Below are positions 23,246-36,800 of a DNA stretch of 64,000 nt, in pieces. The stretch spans positions 17,905,984 through 17,969,983 of the forward strand of contig NC_092564.1 in the NCBI RefSeq assembly GCF_037975245.1, in the 5' to 3' direction. The first letter of the stretch is position 1, and each line of letters starts with the position of its first letter. Under the pieces are notes generated by a model, which was not told the DNA's origin, did not search any database, and saw only the letters and a list, made by a program, of their open reading frames with translations. Origin of the DNA: Apostichopus japonicus (lineage: Eukaryota; Echinodermata; Holothuroidea; Aspidochirotida; Stichopodidae). The position numbers and the translations under genes are program-made.

Positions 23246-26200
23246 TATGAACAAAGGAAAGGAAAATGATAAACAGTTTGAATGTAACAGTATTAGATGC
23301 ATCTATAACATGGTGTGCTGTCAATGTTAGCCTAAGTTTGATTAGTGATTACTTTGTGAGTAGAAGAAGGAAGCTGATAAAACAGATTTAATGTAACAGT
23401 ACTATAGACTTACAGAGTACAAGAGATGTCATTTTTGAGTTGCAAAATAACAGCCAGTCCTATTGGCTTAGCTTTCTCAAAACGAGGTGTGTCCAAAATG
23501 TTGCTTAAAACTGACAAACTGCTTGAAAAATTATCATTAGATGACAATGGGTTGCACATGTACTATTTCGTATCTCTGAAGATAACATATGGATGTATTT
23601 AATTTTTTTTCTATTTTTCTGTTTCTCCCTCTCCCGCCCCCCCCCCCCTCCCTCAGACCAGGCTCTCGCCTTCTTTCTTGCAGTGTCAATCGATGATTGA
23701 AAACTGAACTTGAATTTATTATGTATCTCATTAAAGGTCAAGACATAAAGCTGTTCAGATGTATTTAGCAAGGAATTAAGTCCCCTCAAATTAAAATTGT
23801 GATATGTCAATTTTATCGCTGATAAAAGCTGTGTTTATAATTTTGGGAGGAGCTTAGCATCAGGCGGTGACTAAATCTTGTCATATTCATGTGTTTACAT
23901 AACTGTATTCCTTTCATTGTAAAATAAGAGGATCTCATCTAAAGTGGGTTTGAATAACAACAATTGGTTTCTTCTAATTAGCGAGTTGTTAATGGTTCAT
24001 TCCAATGGAAAGTACCTTGTGTCCCACAGAGTTAATTTACTGAACTCTGTTTTCTATTTGCGGAACGATTAATGATACATTATGCATTATAAGATGACAA
24101 TTTAGTGGAGTGTATAAGTACCAGATGACATTTTCATGGACATTGCCTTTTCCTTTGTCGATGGAATATGTCCTGAGAAATATGACACACATACCCACAG
24201 CTGTAAAGGAGCTATAAGAACACCAATGGACATAGATCCATCGTATTGCTATCATTCAGGTGTATTTAGTCCCTGCTAGATGTAACAAGTCTTGTAATGA
24301 GTCATGAATCAAGTCACTGACTTGTAACAAAAATTCCAACTGAATCTAAGTTTAACAAGGTTTTTTTTTGCTCCCAAGGATAGTACAGTGAATTAAGTAC
24401 ATGACTCATAGGCAAGTCAGATTAAATCATTGGCAATGACTCAACTCGACTTTTAAATTGATGCGACTTGGTAAAGAAACATAACTTATTTTTCTTTTAA
24501 TCCTTTAACCCTCTACCACGATGTGTTATCCTAACGACAGACATTTGGTGCAAGTCCACCAAAATGCTTGATTTTTTACCATAAACAGTTACCAACCAAC
24601 ATGAAATATTAGACACATAAATGATGAGTTCTTTTTTCTTTTTCTTTTTTTCTCTCATTTTTGTAAGTTTTGGAGCAATTGTTTGACAGACTTTTAAATT
24701 GTTGAAAGTTTAGTCACAAAGAGAAATAATTGCCTTGACAAAAACATGCGTCAATCTGTCATTTTGTTGTTCTTATTCTTGTTACTGGTTTCTATTCTCT
24801 GCGTGAACTCTTTTTGCCTCTCTCTGGCTCTCTATCAACAACATTCATAATTTCATATGGTGGACCTAAATATTTTTGTGATATATGAAATATTCCCATG
24901 AAAAAAAAAAAGAAGCTACATGACCAGGATCTATACTAGCCCCCTCGCCCCTAGAGGACAAATCTCTCCATTCCTTACTCATTTATTTCCAATTATTTGT
25001 AGGCCTATAGGTAACCGCATATTCATGCAAAAACAACAACAGCAAATGAGGGGGGGGGGGGCAGGGGGGTTCCAATATCCCCAACAAATGTGATAAAAGT
25101 ACAGTACAGTATAGTTTTAAATACTTGTCCCGTATTAATTGCTAAATTTGACTTACTATAAATTGTATTATGTAACTCATTCGATATCTCTATAAATAAA
25201 GACAGTTGAAAGGAATTCGTCCCTTTGCGTGTAAAGCTTATTTATAGTCTAAATACGCCTCAGAATGTACCATTTTAGGTCTAATATTTCATTTTCTTCT
25301 GGGTGTGGGGAAGAAACCCCTCTATACATGGAGTCAGTTTCAGACACCACAGGGCCACATCTCATAATCCTAGGTCCGCCCCCTGATGAACGTACTAAAG
25401 ATGCGTTAATTTATCTCAAATGACCCTTGACCGATTGAATTTGGATAAAATTTCATACCTTCCAATTTCAAACTACATACATATATATATACCACCACGT
25501 GCATCTCTTTCGAAAGGAAGGAACGCACACGCGACTCGTCGCGACATTGTGATCATAAGTGCTAATTTGAAGTGTTTACCGGAGAGATTTTGAAGGTCTT
25601 AAGAACCGATCCGAACATCGAGGAGTGGGGTAAATATAGATGCAACAGCCCGCATGTTTAACGAGACTTTGATTAGTTTGGAATTCTTTCAAAGTTTCGA
25701 GGTGACTATGTTGATTTGTTTAATTTCTTTGCCTTGGTCTACGTTTGGTTGGTGCCTCTCAACTAAAAGGTGGAGGGTCAGCACACTAATACATGCCGCC
25801 AGGAGTTTTCAATATAAATAAAAGTACTAAATGGGTGGAAATAAACAAAAGCAACTCATGTGGCCGGTCTGAGGGTGATTTTTCGTGCATGGTTTTATGT
25901 GTGTCAAAGTTTACCTTGCGCAAAGTTAATGGTCTTTCGTCACCTAACATAGCTCACAATATATCTGCAGGTTCACATGCCATGACCGATAGAAAGCTAA
26001 TATGTAGACATTTGAAAATGATTTCGCTCTAGTACATATGCTTTCAAACTTTTAATACTAAGTTACACTTACTTGTGATAATGATGAGGTATATGTCTGC
26101 AACTTCTCATATAATGAGTATAGAACAAAAGAAATGGACAAAGAACTACGTAGCCAAGATATGTGATGAGGAGTGAGTGGTGTTAGGGGGGGGGGGACGA

Positions 26201-27159
26201 AGAGGAGGGAGGGAGATAGATAATTTATAACATTAAATTGACGTGATACATACTGAAGGCTTTGCATGCGAGATAAGAGGGGTGGGGGGGGGGTGTAGAG
26301 TGTCCGTCTGACGTCATCTGTGGTTATGGTTCGATAAACTGTACTATCATTTTCAGCAAAATAATTTCCAAATTGTCAAAAAACGTGTGTTAAATTGAAA
26401 ATTAACAATTATTGATAAATTTCTTTAACCTCGTGATCCGTTACTCCTTAAGACATTGTGAAATGTTATATCACGGAGTGTTACGTGATACTGCAGTAAA
26501 CTTTGAAAACAGAGGGCGCTATTGACAGGTCACCGATTCAACAAAGCATTTGTGACGTCTTGTGTCCTGCTTGCTTGTCCTGTTGGTAACGCCCACCTTA
26601 AATTGACTGGAGATCAAACTAAATGAACATTGTTTAACAAGTACTTGAACGGCAAGAAGATAGGACAACAAAACATGACTTTTTCCAGAACAGCCTTTTC
26701 TTTTTTTCTGGGCAGTAATTCTGAACACTTCAGTATATTCGTAGCTAAGGGTTCCAGTAAACGTTAGATATACCATCGCGTGAATTTGTTAAAACTGATT
26801 TTATATATATCCATATCAATAGATATAGCTTCTTTTCTGAGGATGTTATTAATATCTCTAAATGTAGGCCATTGAAAGAAAAACACCTCTTCAATCGATA
26901 CCGTATACTATTGTTCAATGGGAGTGATCTTCTCTGCTTAGTAAAACGTTTTATATCTACTCCTATTTGTAGCTGGCTGAGAATGCAAACTTTTAATTGT
27001 TGTTTGCCGGCCTTTTAGCAAGGTTATTATCAGATATTTAGTGGAATTTACAAGGCGTGTTAAAATGTTCGCGTCGAAGACAGTTCAATCTTAAACGAGC
27101 AGAATTAAAAGAAGAAATATTTTTTTGTTCGAAGTAACCGTCTAGAGATAAACTTTAAA
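23246..27159. other. Intergenic region between cyclin H and the class-V aminotransferase
   Basis: No protein-coding exon was recognised on either strand. Visible structure: long C or G runs at about 23638, 25050, 26190 and 26283, and scattered TATA-like stretches. Upstream sequence of the next gene is expected in the last kilobase; a start at ATG 27160 is preceded by about 100 bases that could be 5' UTR. Confidence 0.5.
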
Positions 27160-28876
27160 ATGCCGGAAATGACAGAAAATATATTACCTGGTATGATACC
27201 GGAGAAAATCAACCCAGATTCTTTCGATCTAGATGAAGCAGAAAGATATCTTATAGGGGATACTATTGGACACGAAACAACTGCGCATGACGAAAGAAAC
27301 AGAGGCGCTCTGCTAAGTCAACGAAAACAACGTCTTTTGAGATATGTGGAAGAAAACACTATTGGTCATCGTTCGGAGTTTGTTGGACCTTACGGTAGAA
27401 AACGAGGTTTGTAAATAACGTTCTAAAGCACGGGCGGTTTCAGGAAATTTCGGAGGACGGGGGCCGGGAGAAATGTGTTAGTAGATACCGAAATTACCAC
27501 CGACAACGAGGTGCATTACAGAGCATCGGTAAAAAGCAAGGACTGCCTGCTCAGTGAGAAGGGGTTTAAGATGTTCAACTTGGTTTCGGGCAAATTATGT
27601 TTGCCACTAAATTTTTAGTACCAAAAAGAACAAAAGAAAGAGAAGAGGGATCCAGGCTTTAGCACCCCTCCCCTCCCCACTCCTGGACGAGCCCCTTATA
27701 CGCTTAAAATAAATTGACCACGTTCAATTGAGTAGATAGGAAAGGAAATGCAATCATTTGATAAGATGTATGAGGGAGAACAATTCTTGGATGTAAATAA
27801 ATAGGTATATAGAGCCTTTGTATTTCATTAATGAATATTAGCCTAATATTATATAATATTACTCTAATGTGCTCAAACGTTTGATTAGATTCTCATTTGT
27901 TTTTGATAAATCATCAAAAATGCAGACAAAAAAAAAAAAAAAGAAAGAAGAAAATAAAGAAAGGAAGGGATTTTTCTTAAATGTTTGCATCTTCCCTATC
28001 GCTCTTTAACCATAGATATTACAATATTTTTTTTAAAGAATTTATCGGATATTTTCATGAGAGTAAATTTGCTGGCATACCAAAAGCGATATTTTGTACC
28101 AAATACGTTTATGTGTCACTGTTCACTCCGTTTCATGTGTTTTTCAGCCATCTACTGCGATTACACAGCTTCCGGTAGGTAAGTTCCAAGTTGTTCTCTT
28201 TTCCGCATTAAAAATGTTGTTCGTGGACCCAGAGTGTCATAATCACATATTCGACAGATGTCTTGATTGTACATCCATGCTAGAACTGTAAAACACCATA
28301 ACTAATAAACGAAAACGTATAAACCTTTCCTCAAAAAGCTGTGTATATATAACTATAGACCATTTATTTACTGCATGTACAGATAGGTTGTTATAGCATC
28401 GGATATGTCTGTGATAAATAAACGTCAACTTGTATACATTTAATTCATGTGTACATAGGACAATATGTAAAAGAAAAATTAAAAATAAAAGTCTCGGAAA
28501 ATGTACCTAAAAGATTTGCCCATATACCTATTAATAATTATTGTGATAGTAAAATCGATATTAAGTAAGTATTTATGAAGATATAAGCACAGGCAAAATA
28601 ATTTAGAATCTTTACTACATGCCATTTCGAGTGTTGCTATACATACGATATGGTTACTTCTAAAAACGTATCTTTCGTGCTATGAACGATCTCCAGTTTT
28701 TCTCGCTGCACTCTTGTTCATTATTTCTCGTCGTTTGCTGTTATTATTATTAATTAATATTAATATTATTATTATTATTATTTTTAGTATTATTATTATT
28801 ATTAATATTAATATTATTATTATTATTATTAATATTATTATTATTATTTATTATTATTATTATTAATTAATATTAA

Positions 28877-28910
<34 letters not shown>

Positions 28911-29006
28911 TAATATTAATATGATTATTATTATTATTTATTATTATTTATTATTATTATTAATTAATATTAATATTATTATTAATTAATATTAATATTA
29001 TTATTA

Positions 29007-29105
<99 letters not shown>

Positions 29106-30784
29106 TATTATTTATTATTTATTATTATTATTATTATTATTATTCGTATTTTACACCACTTATTTCGCTGTATAGCTTTTATTTGATGTTAATCGATGCG
29201 GTACACGGAGAAAATCAGCTCGACAGGATAATGAAATCTCTGTGAAGTAATAAATATAACATCAAACAAATATGTTTAATTTTCTATCATTAAATATACT
29301 GCATATTCAGTAAATCATTCTCCATTAACGAATGGCATTGTTCTAATGATTAATGCCATGTAAAATATCTGATTCCGAAAGTAACCGAGTTTAAAAAATT
29401 CACTAAAAAACTAAGTGGTAATTTGTTGAACACTAACCACTTCAGCGGTTTCATTATAACAATGCATATACCTTGATTTTTGTTTTTATCTTTTGTTATC
29501 AAGACCAGTGAATTTCATTGAGGATTACATCAGGGACCACGTCCACCCCCTTTATGCCAACACTCATACAATCACAGGAGTGATGGCACGGCAAACTACT
29601 CGTTTCAGGCATGAAGCAAGGTAAAAATAATTTTTTCTTCTTTTGCCAAATCGTCAGCTAATCACGTATATTATTATGATAACATATCTTTAAAAATAAA
29701 ATAAAATATAACAGAAATCATGCTACAGTTGATAATAATATCACCAGATCTCCACCCCTATTTAAAGTCTTCATATTTCCTTAAGCCTGATACCATACCC
29801 CCCCCCCCCCCTCCCCATCATTTCCCGGCTTAGGAATTGACCCATGGCCCTGGATTGGATTCCCCTATACCACTCATGTGGTTAGACCGTGAACGACTTT
29901 GAAAGATACAATAACAAAAGATAACAATTAACATTTTTAATTTGCAGAGAATTGATCAAGAAATACGTGAACGCCTCTAATGATGATGTTTTAATCTTTA
30001 CGGGAAGTGGTACAACCGCTGCAGTTCACAAACTTCTCCATGCAATAAATCTGCGCGGTGAAAAAGCCCAACACACGGTAGGTCGAGATTGCAATTTTGG
30101 GACCTTTAAAAAAGGTGAAACTGATAGATTTTGTTTACAACGCTTCAGGCGTCATTTGAATTCAAGGTATTAGGCCGCCATTGTAAATTAAATTTTAAGA
30201 TAACGTCATTATGATCGAATTCAATATCTGTCTCTGTTGGTAATAATGGTTTTTCTTTTGTATAACATGTCCAATTAAAGATTAAACATGTTAGGCTAAA
30301 TTGCCTCGGTGATTTTCAATATTATGTGATACTAGTTGATAAATTAAATCAATTGGTTTGTCTTTATAGTTATGAATATAATCATATAATGCTATTTCTT
30401 GACATTTACTTATCATTTTTATTTCTCGCAATGTCAGGTAGTCTTCGTCGGTCCGTTTGAACACCATTCGAACATATTACCATGGAAAGAAGCTGGGGCT
30501 GCCGTAAGTATTTGTTCTTAGTTAAACAGAGGTCAGACAGAGGTCAAACAGAGGTCAAATGGAGGTCAAACAGATGTTACACACAGTTTAGTAAGAGGTA
30601 TCTGTATCTATATATGATCCAATACATTTCATCATCTATGTTATATCATCAATTCGTGATTAAACGTTATGAAGTATTTTTATTGTGACAGATTGTAAGA
30701 ATACGTGCCACAGATGACGGGATCTTCGATGTGTCACACCTGGAGGAAGAACTTAAGGTGACATTATATCTTACTTTATAATTG

Positions 30785-30843
<59 letters not shown>

Positions 30844-30866
30844 TATATATATATATATAGACATAT

Positions 30867-30899
<33 letters not shown>

Positions 30900-33800
30900 C
30901 ATTTATATATATACACACATATATATATTGTACAGATGCTTCGATAGCAGTAACTAAACATAACTTAATAGTTCGGCCAAAATGTCCGTTTCGTTCTGCG
31001 CTGGAATTGTGTCAATGTTCTTCAGGTTTCCTAGTTCGAAATTACAATACACATTAACATTTACAGTTATTTTCATAGTTTACAATGGGAGCAAAAAATA
31101 GTGTATGCCAATTTAATATGATGTAAGCCTGTACTATTACGGAGTATTTTAAAGACCCTTCATCACTTAAAATCAATGGTCATCGAAACTTATTAAGTTA
31201 CGGTACATCTTTACAAACTGTTTCCGGATTGGTAATCGTGTTTTTCCGACAGAATTACACACAGAAGAAGCGATACAGAATCGGTTGTTTCTGTGCAGCT
31301 TCCAACGTTACCGGTATTATAACGGATACAAACCACGTGACAGCTCTTCTGCACAAGTATGGCGCTCTAGCATTTTGGGACTTTGCTACCGCGGGTAAGT
31401 TAATATATGGAAAGGGTGTAGAAGACGAGTATGTGCGTGTTCGTGTGTGTGTGTGCGTTTGTGTGGGAATGGTGAGGGTTGGGGTTGAGAAAGACATTCA
31501 AATTTATTTCATTAGCTACTGTCCTACTACGAAATTACGACCACAAAAGTATTTTGCTGATTTTCTGAAACATGCAGACGCATATGACATTCTGCAAAAC
31601 TATTAACACAACAACATAATTCCCTGTTGTTTGCTTATTTTGCTTGTATTTTTTTTCATTTTTCTTTCATTTATTACTGCTTTCTCGGTCTGCGGATAGG
31701 TCCATACATGAGAATCGATATGAATCCACCTACAACGCAGTGAGTTCCATTTATTGACTAATTCGTTAGGCTTATACCTTTTTTCATTAAATAGAATGAA
31801 GTATGATACTAACTTTTATTTTGATTTAAAAACAAACAATAAAACAATGATCATGCATATTGATTATGATACCAGGATTGTATTATGCACAATTTTTTTT
31901 GATGTTGACACAAACCGTACATTTACTTTTTTTTCATTCATCTTTATTTTTGTTGCTCTGTTTCCTGCATGTCATTATTCTTTTCCTCTCGTACACAGTG
32001 ACGGACTAGATTGTTCTAAGGATGCCGTTTATCTTTCTCCACACAAGTTTATCGGCGGCGTCGGAACACCTGGTAAGCCGGTCATATATCGCACAAAAGA
32101 AAATAAATGAATACGGTACAAGAGATTTTGTATTCGTTACCTCCTTATGACGTGCCTTTACTTTCGTTTCACGCATGCGCATTCAATTTTTGTTCTTCAT
32201 ATATAAATGTAACTAAAACGCCTTCAGCCATTGCTGATACCCGAGTTAGCGTTACTGAATATATTTTTAAAATTTTTTAAACACCTTTCTTTGTACAGGA
32301 ATCCTCTTAGCAAAGAAGAAGTTATTTACGAATTCTGTACCAAGTCAATGTGGAGGGGGCACTGTTTTATATGTAGGTATTTTAGGGCCATTTCGATAGA
32401 AAATGCTTTGACCAAACTGTTCAGTTGCCTATCAATAATAATACTGAAATTATTTGTCTTTGTCATATTTATATTTCAAGTGGTTGCTGTATGTATAATA
32501 CTAACCATGTGCCTATATGATGCTATGTGCAATCCAATGTTAATGTACTTACCATTTGTATAACTACAGGTGACCAGAAATACACATTTCTATTTGCGGA
32601 ATATCGAAGACAAAGAAGAAGGTGGTACGCCCGCAATTGTAGAATCTATAAGAGCAGGACTCGCATTCAAATTGAAACAGGTCCGTTTTTTTTATTTTTA
32701 GTATCAGCTTGAAAGTCTGCCTCATAGTTAAGGCTAACAAAGGGCCTAAAGTATTTCCATTTCTAATCATAGGGTGCCTATAAATAATGGTCGGCAGAGC
32801 CGATCTGAAGTAAGCAAGTGTGGGGATGGGGTGGGGTGGGGGTGGGGGTTTTGGTGGGGGGGGGGGGCTGGACAAAGCCGGTTTCCTAACATTTGTCCTC
32901 TGTGAAATCAAGAGCAAAAAACACAATCGATGCTTTTTTCAGCGGCTTTTACAATGGAAAACTTTTTTAATGGTTATAACCAGTTATAATTATTAATATT
33001 TTATCAATCATGCGTTTTCGATATATTTTGTGCAGAATTTAAGACGATGAAAAATGTGTATTTTCACTATTTGATATACGTTTTTGTGTGTGCTTTTCTC
33101 TATATACAAGGCAATCGGAACAGACGCAATAATGGCGAGAGAAGTGGAACTTGTGAAGTAAGTAGTTTTTTTAAATAATTTTGTAATATTTTTTTTTCAT
33201 TTTTGCTGATACAGTAAAGGCCACTCCTTAACATTGAAACTGTTGATTTAATTTTGATGATGTCACTTTATCAATACAACAAAATAACATATACGGCGGG
33301 CCCACAGATGAACTATATATGTTCCAGGTTTTTAATAATTAACTCAGTTTTTGAAGAAAGTCAAATCATTTCATATTTCATGGCATCATAGATTTTTGCG
33401 CAATGTATATACTCATGCAAAATAAAGTGGATTGATGAAACTAATTTGTAATATTTAATATTGCAACGACAAACCCTTGCAGGTTTTGATTCTGAGAAGT
33501 TGGATCAATGTGATTAGTCTCAAAAGCTCTGAATTATATATTCTTTAAGGTGTCGGAATTCGTTCTATTTACTTTAAAACTTTAATTCAAATGAATTATT
33601 TTTTATATTTCTGTCTTGTCAAGGACCGCCTTGGAGACTTGGAAGAACAATCCCAACATAATCATCCTGGGGAGTACAGAAGCTGAACGCCTTCCAATCT
33701 TCTCATTTATAATCTTTCATCCGGAGAGCGGTAAACTTCTTCATCATAACTTCATCGCAGTTCTCCTCAATGATCTCTACGGTATCCAAGCACGTGGAGG

Positions 33801-36800
33801 CTGCGCATGCGCAGGTCCTTACGCCCAGGTAAACCAATGCATATACAAACGATTGGCAAATGAAAGGGTCAACGTTATTGCTTTAAGCCTTTTGACCATT
33901 CGATACATGACCATCTGAATTATTCTCAGATATGTTGGGAATGTATGTGTTTGTGTGTGTGTGTGTGGGGGGGGGGGCGAACTATCAGATCGCTTAGTTT
34001 ATAACACTGGTTGAAATTGGAACATAACTAATCATTGTTCGCCTTTCTAGTACTTACATATGACCTGGTCATTCTCTAAGGGTCGAACAGTTATTTCATT
34101 ATCTCGAATAGATGCGTTATCATGTCTAGCAACAATCATAAAAACGTCAACATCATCTTTTCACCGCCAATACCGATGTCCTTTAATGAAACTCGTTAAT
34201 CTCTCTCTCCCCCCCCCCCCCCTTGTTTTTAGGATCTTCTGGGAATCAGCGAGGAACTGGCGGAGAAATTTATCTACTATCTTCTAGATGAAGAGTAAGT
34301 CATTTACATTTTTGCTTTTCTTCTTCAACACTGCAACGTCAACATAAAGCTATACTCACGTAATGGCAGTCATAAACGCTTTCTCTTAATTAGTTATGGT
34401 AACTCTTGCAATTAGTTTTGTTTTATTCTTTTTGAAAACAAAAGTATAACTGACAAGTCTGTATCTGTCTATTCATTTTTCAAATATCATTTTCATCCTA
34501 GAATATGTCTAACATTTGACTCTTGATGAAAACAACTCACTTATGAATAATAACATTTTGTTTGACATGACATTCCAATTTTGTTTTTTTTTCTCTAGAG
34601 ATATTAGGCTGTCTAAATTGACAAAGTTCGCAACAACAGAAGGCAAAGTATCACTGGAAATTCTGAAGTAAGTGTTACATATACGCAGTGGCGGCTAAAA
34701 AACTAATTTACATAGTGGAGGGGACTTGGGGGCGGGGGGGGGGGGCGGGCGGGAGGGGAGGTTATGGCACGCAAACAGTGTTTGGGAAAACATATTTTGG
34801 AAGCGCATCAATACACATGCATGAAGTGCACATCATCGGCAAAGTTATGGTGCAATATTCTTTATGCCATATATTTTCCTGGGCACCTTCATATTACCCT
34901 GTCCCGATTATTTACCCCCACCCCGCCCCCAGCTGTATCCCCTATCTTCATGCCTGAACACGATTAGTTTACTTATTTCTTAAGAGCTTAAAGTTACAAT
35001 CGAAATCTTTATAATTCGAATCTGTCTGTCACCAGAGAGAATTTTTAACTTTATTTCTTGTTTTAATGTCATTCAAGCTGTCTTCAAAATAGGTCGTTTA
35101 CTAACGTGTTATAATTGGGCCTATACAGGAAATGTAACAATTGGTCATTTACATTACAGTTTACATTACAAACTTAAACGATGCCATATTTGTGTTAGAT
35201 AGCTGTGTGTCCACTACAGAGACGAAAGAGAATTGATCTGACTGGTGCTGGGGGAAGGGGTAAGAGGGAGTATCTTATTGACTGGGGTGGAGGGGCCACC
35301 AACGGGGAAGGGGAACCTGAGAGAATTTGATTGGCGAAGAAAAATGAAAATGTATCTTCCTTAAATATCCCTCCCCCTACCGCCCCAACCCTCCCGACCT
35401 CTAGATCTCTAATTAATGGTTCATCTGTTACAGATTTTTAAATACATTTAAATATTTATCATAAATAACTGGTTATTCTGAATATTCTATTATTGTAAAT
35501 CGGTTCTGTCTGAATACATTCATCGTTTAAATTGTTTAATAAAAAAAGAATCAAACTATTATTTACCTCCTCCACAGACCAGGATTTTTGCGTCTTAATC
35601 TCCCATTCTTCTTTTCGGATGAGTTAATCGCCTATGTTCTACTAGCAGTGGATCAAATAGCTAAATATGGATGGAAGCTTCTGCCTCAGGTTAGTCTATC
35701 TCTCTTCTTCATTACTCTTTATTTGATAATTGTTTGTTTTGTATTGTTTGTCTCAAGAAAACGACTCAATTAGTCCAAAAAGTTTGCAAATGAAAAAAAA
35801 AAACATAAACTTTGTCTGACAGAAACATTTTCTTTTCAGTTAATTAACCAGTTCAATAGAAAATAAGACAAAACAACTACATTATATGTAATATTGTTTT
35901 CCATTATATATCCACGTGAAACAATTAATTCCTATTGTTTCAAACACAATACAGTTATTATTTCTTTCGTTCTTTCTTCTTTTCCGTCCAAATTGATTTA
36001 TAGTATGCTCCCAACATAGTGAGTGGTAACTGGGAGTTCATTGGTAAGAAGAGTTATTCAGATGACTGCATCATCACTGAGGACGATAGTTTACATACAA
36101 TCACCTTCAAAGATGGTCACTTTACTGCCCCTAATAGTCCCTATACTGGCTCTCAGCTAGCTAATGTGGAGTACCATCAGTTGCAAGGGGAATATCTGGT
36201 AAGTTTTTTAGATTTGGATGTGAAATGAGAAATCGTGGGCTTACATGGTTTCTTCTGGAGTCGTGGTGTACCGGGAGTCGGAGAGGCGATTCTATCCCTT
36301 ATAGGACACCGTCAACCAATTGATATACTTTAAAGCTACAAATTCCGAATCCGTTCATTCCATTTCCAGTATATTGATATAGAAAATGCAAATTGGATCT
36401 TTCGAGGGTAATTGTCTTTGCTATTATAGCCATAGACATGTAAAAGGGCTTGTCCGGGTTAATGACAAAAATCTTTTGGTATAAATATACGGACAGTACA
36501 TACCACTAGTAAACTACTAGGAATCTCAGGCATATGTCCAGTATATTTGGAAGCCTTCGATACAATGTTAACTTACGCTCAAAGCTTAAACTCAGTGTAG
36601 CTGGAAATAATGGAGAAGACGTCAAAAGGAGCGTTTTGATTGGTTGATGATCAGACGTGTCTAAATTTGGCAAACGAACGGTGGGTAGCAATTCGTTAAC
36701 ATGTACTAGTTATGAGTGGTGAGTACCATATGTTAGTTCGAATATGTCACACTATGTGTGCATCAGGGTATATACAGGTAGTTTGTCTAGAAATGTTTCG

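Noticed and set aside
28738-29145. CRISPR-like or other regular array
   Set aside because: Pure (ATT)n microsatellite without spacers; the genome is animal.
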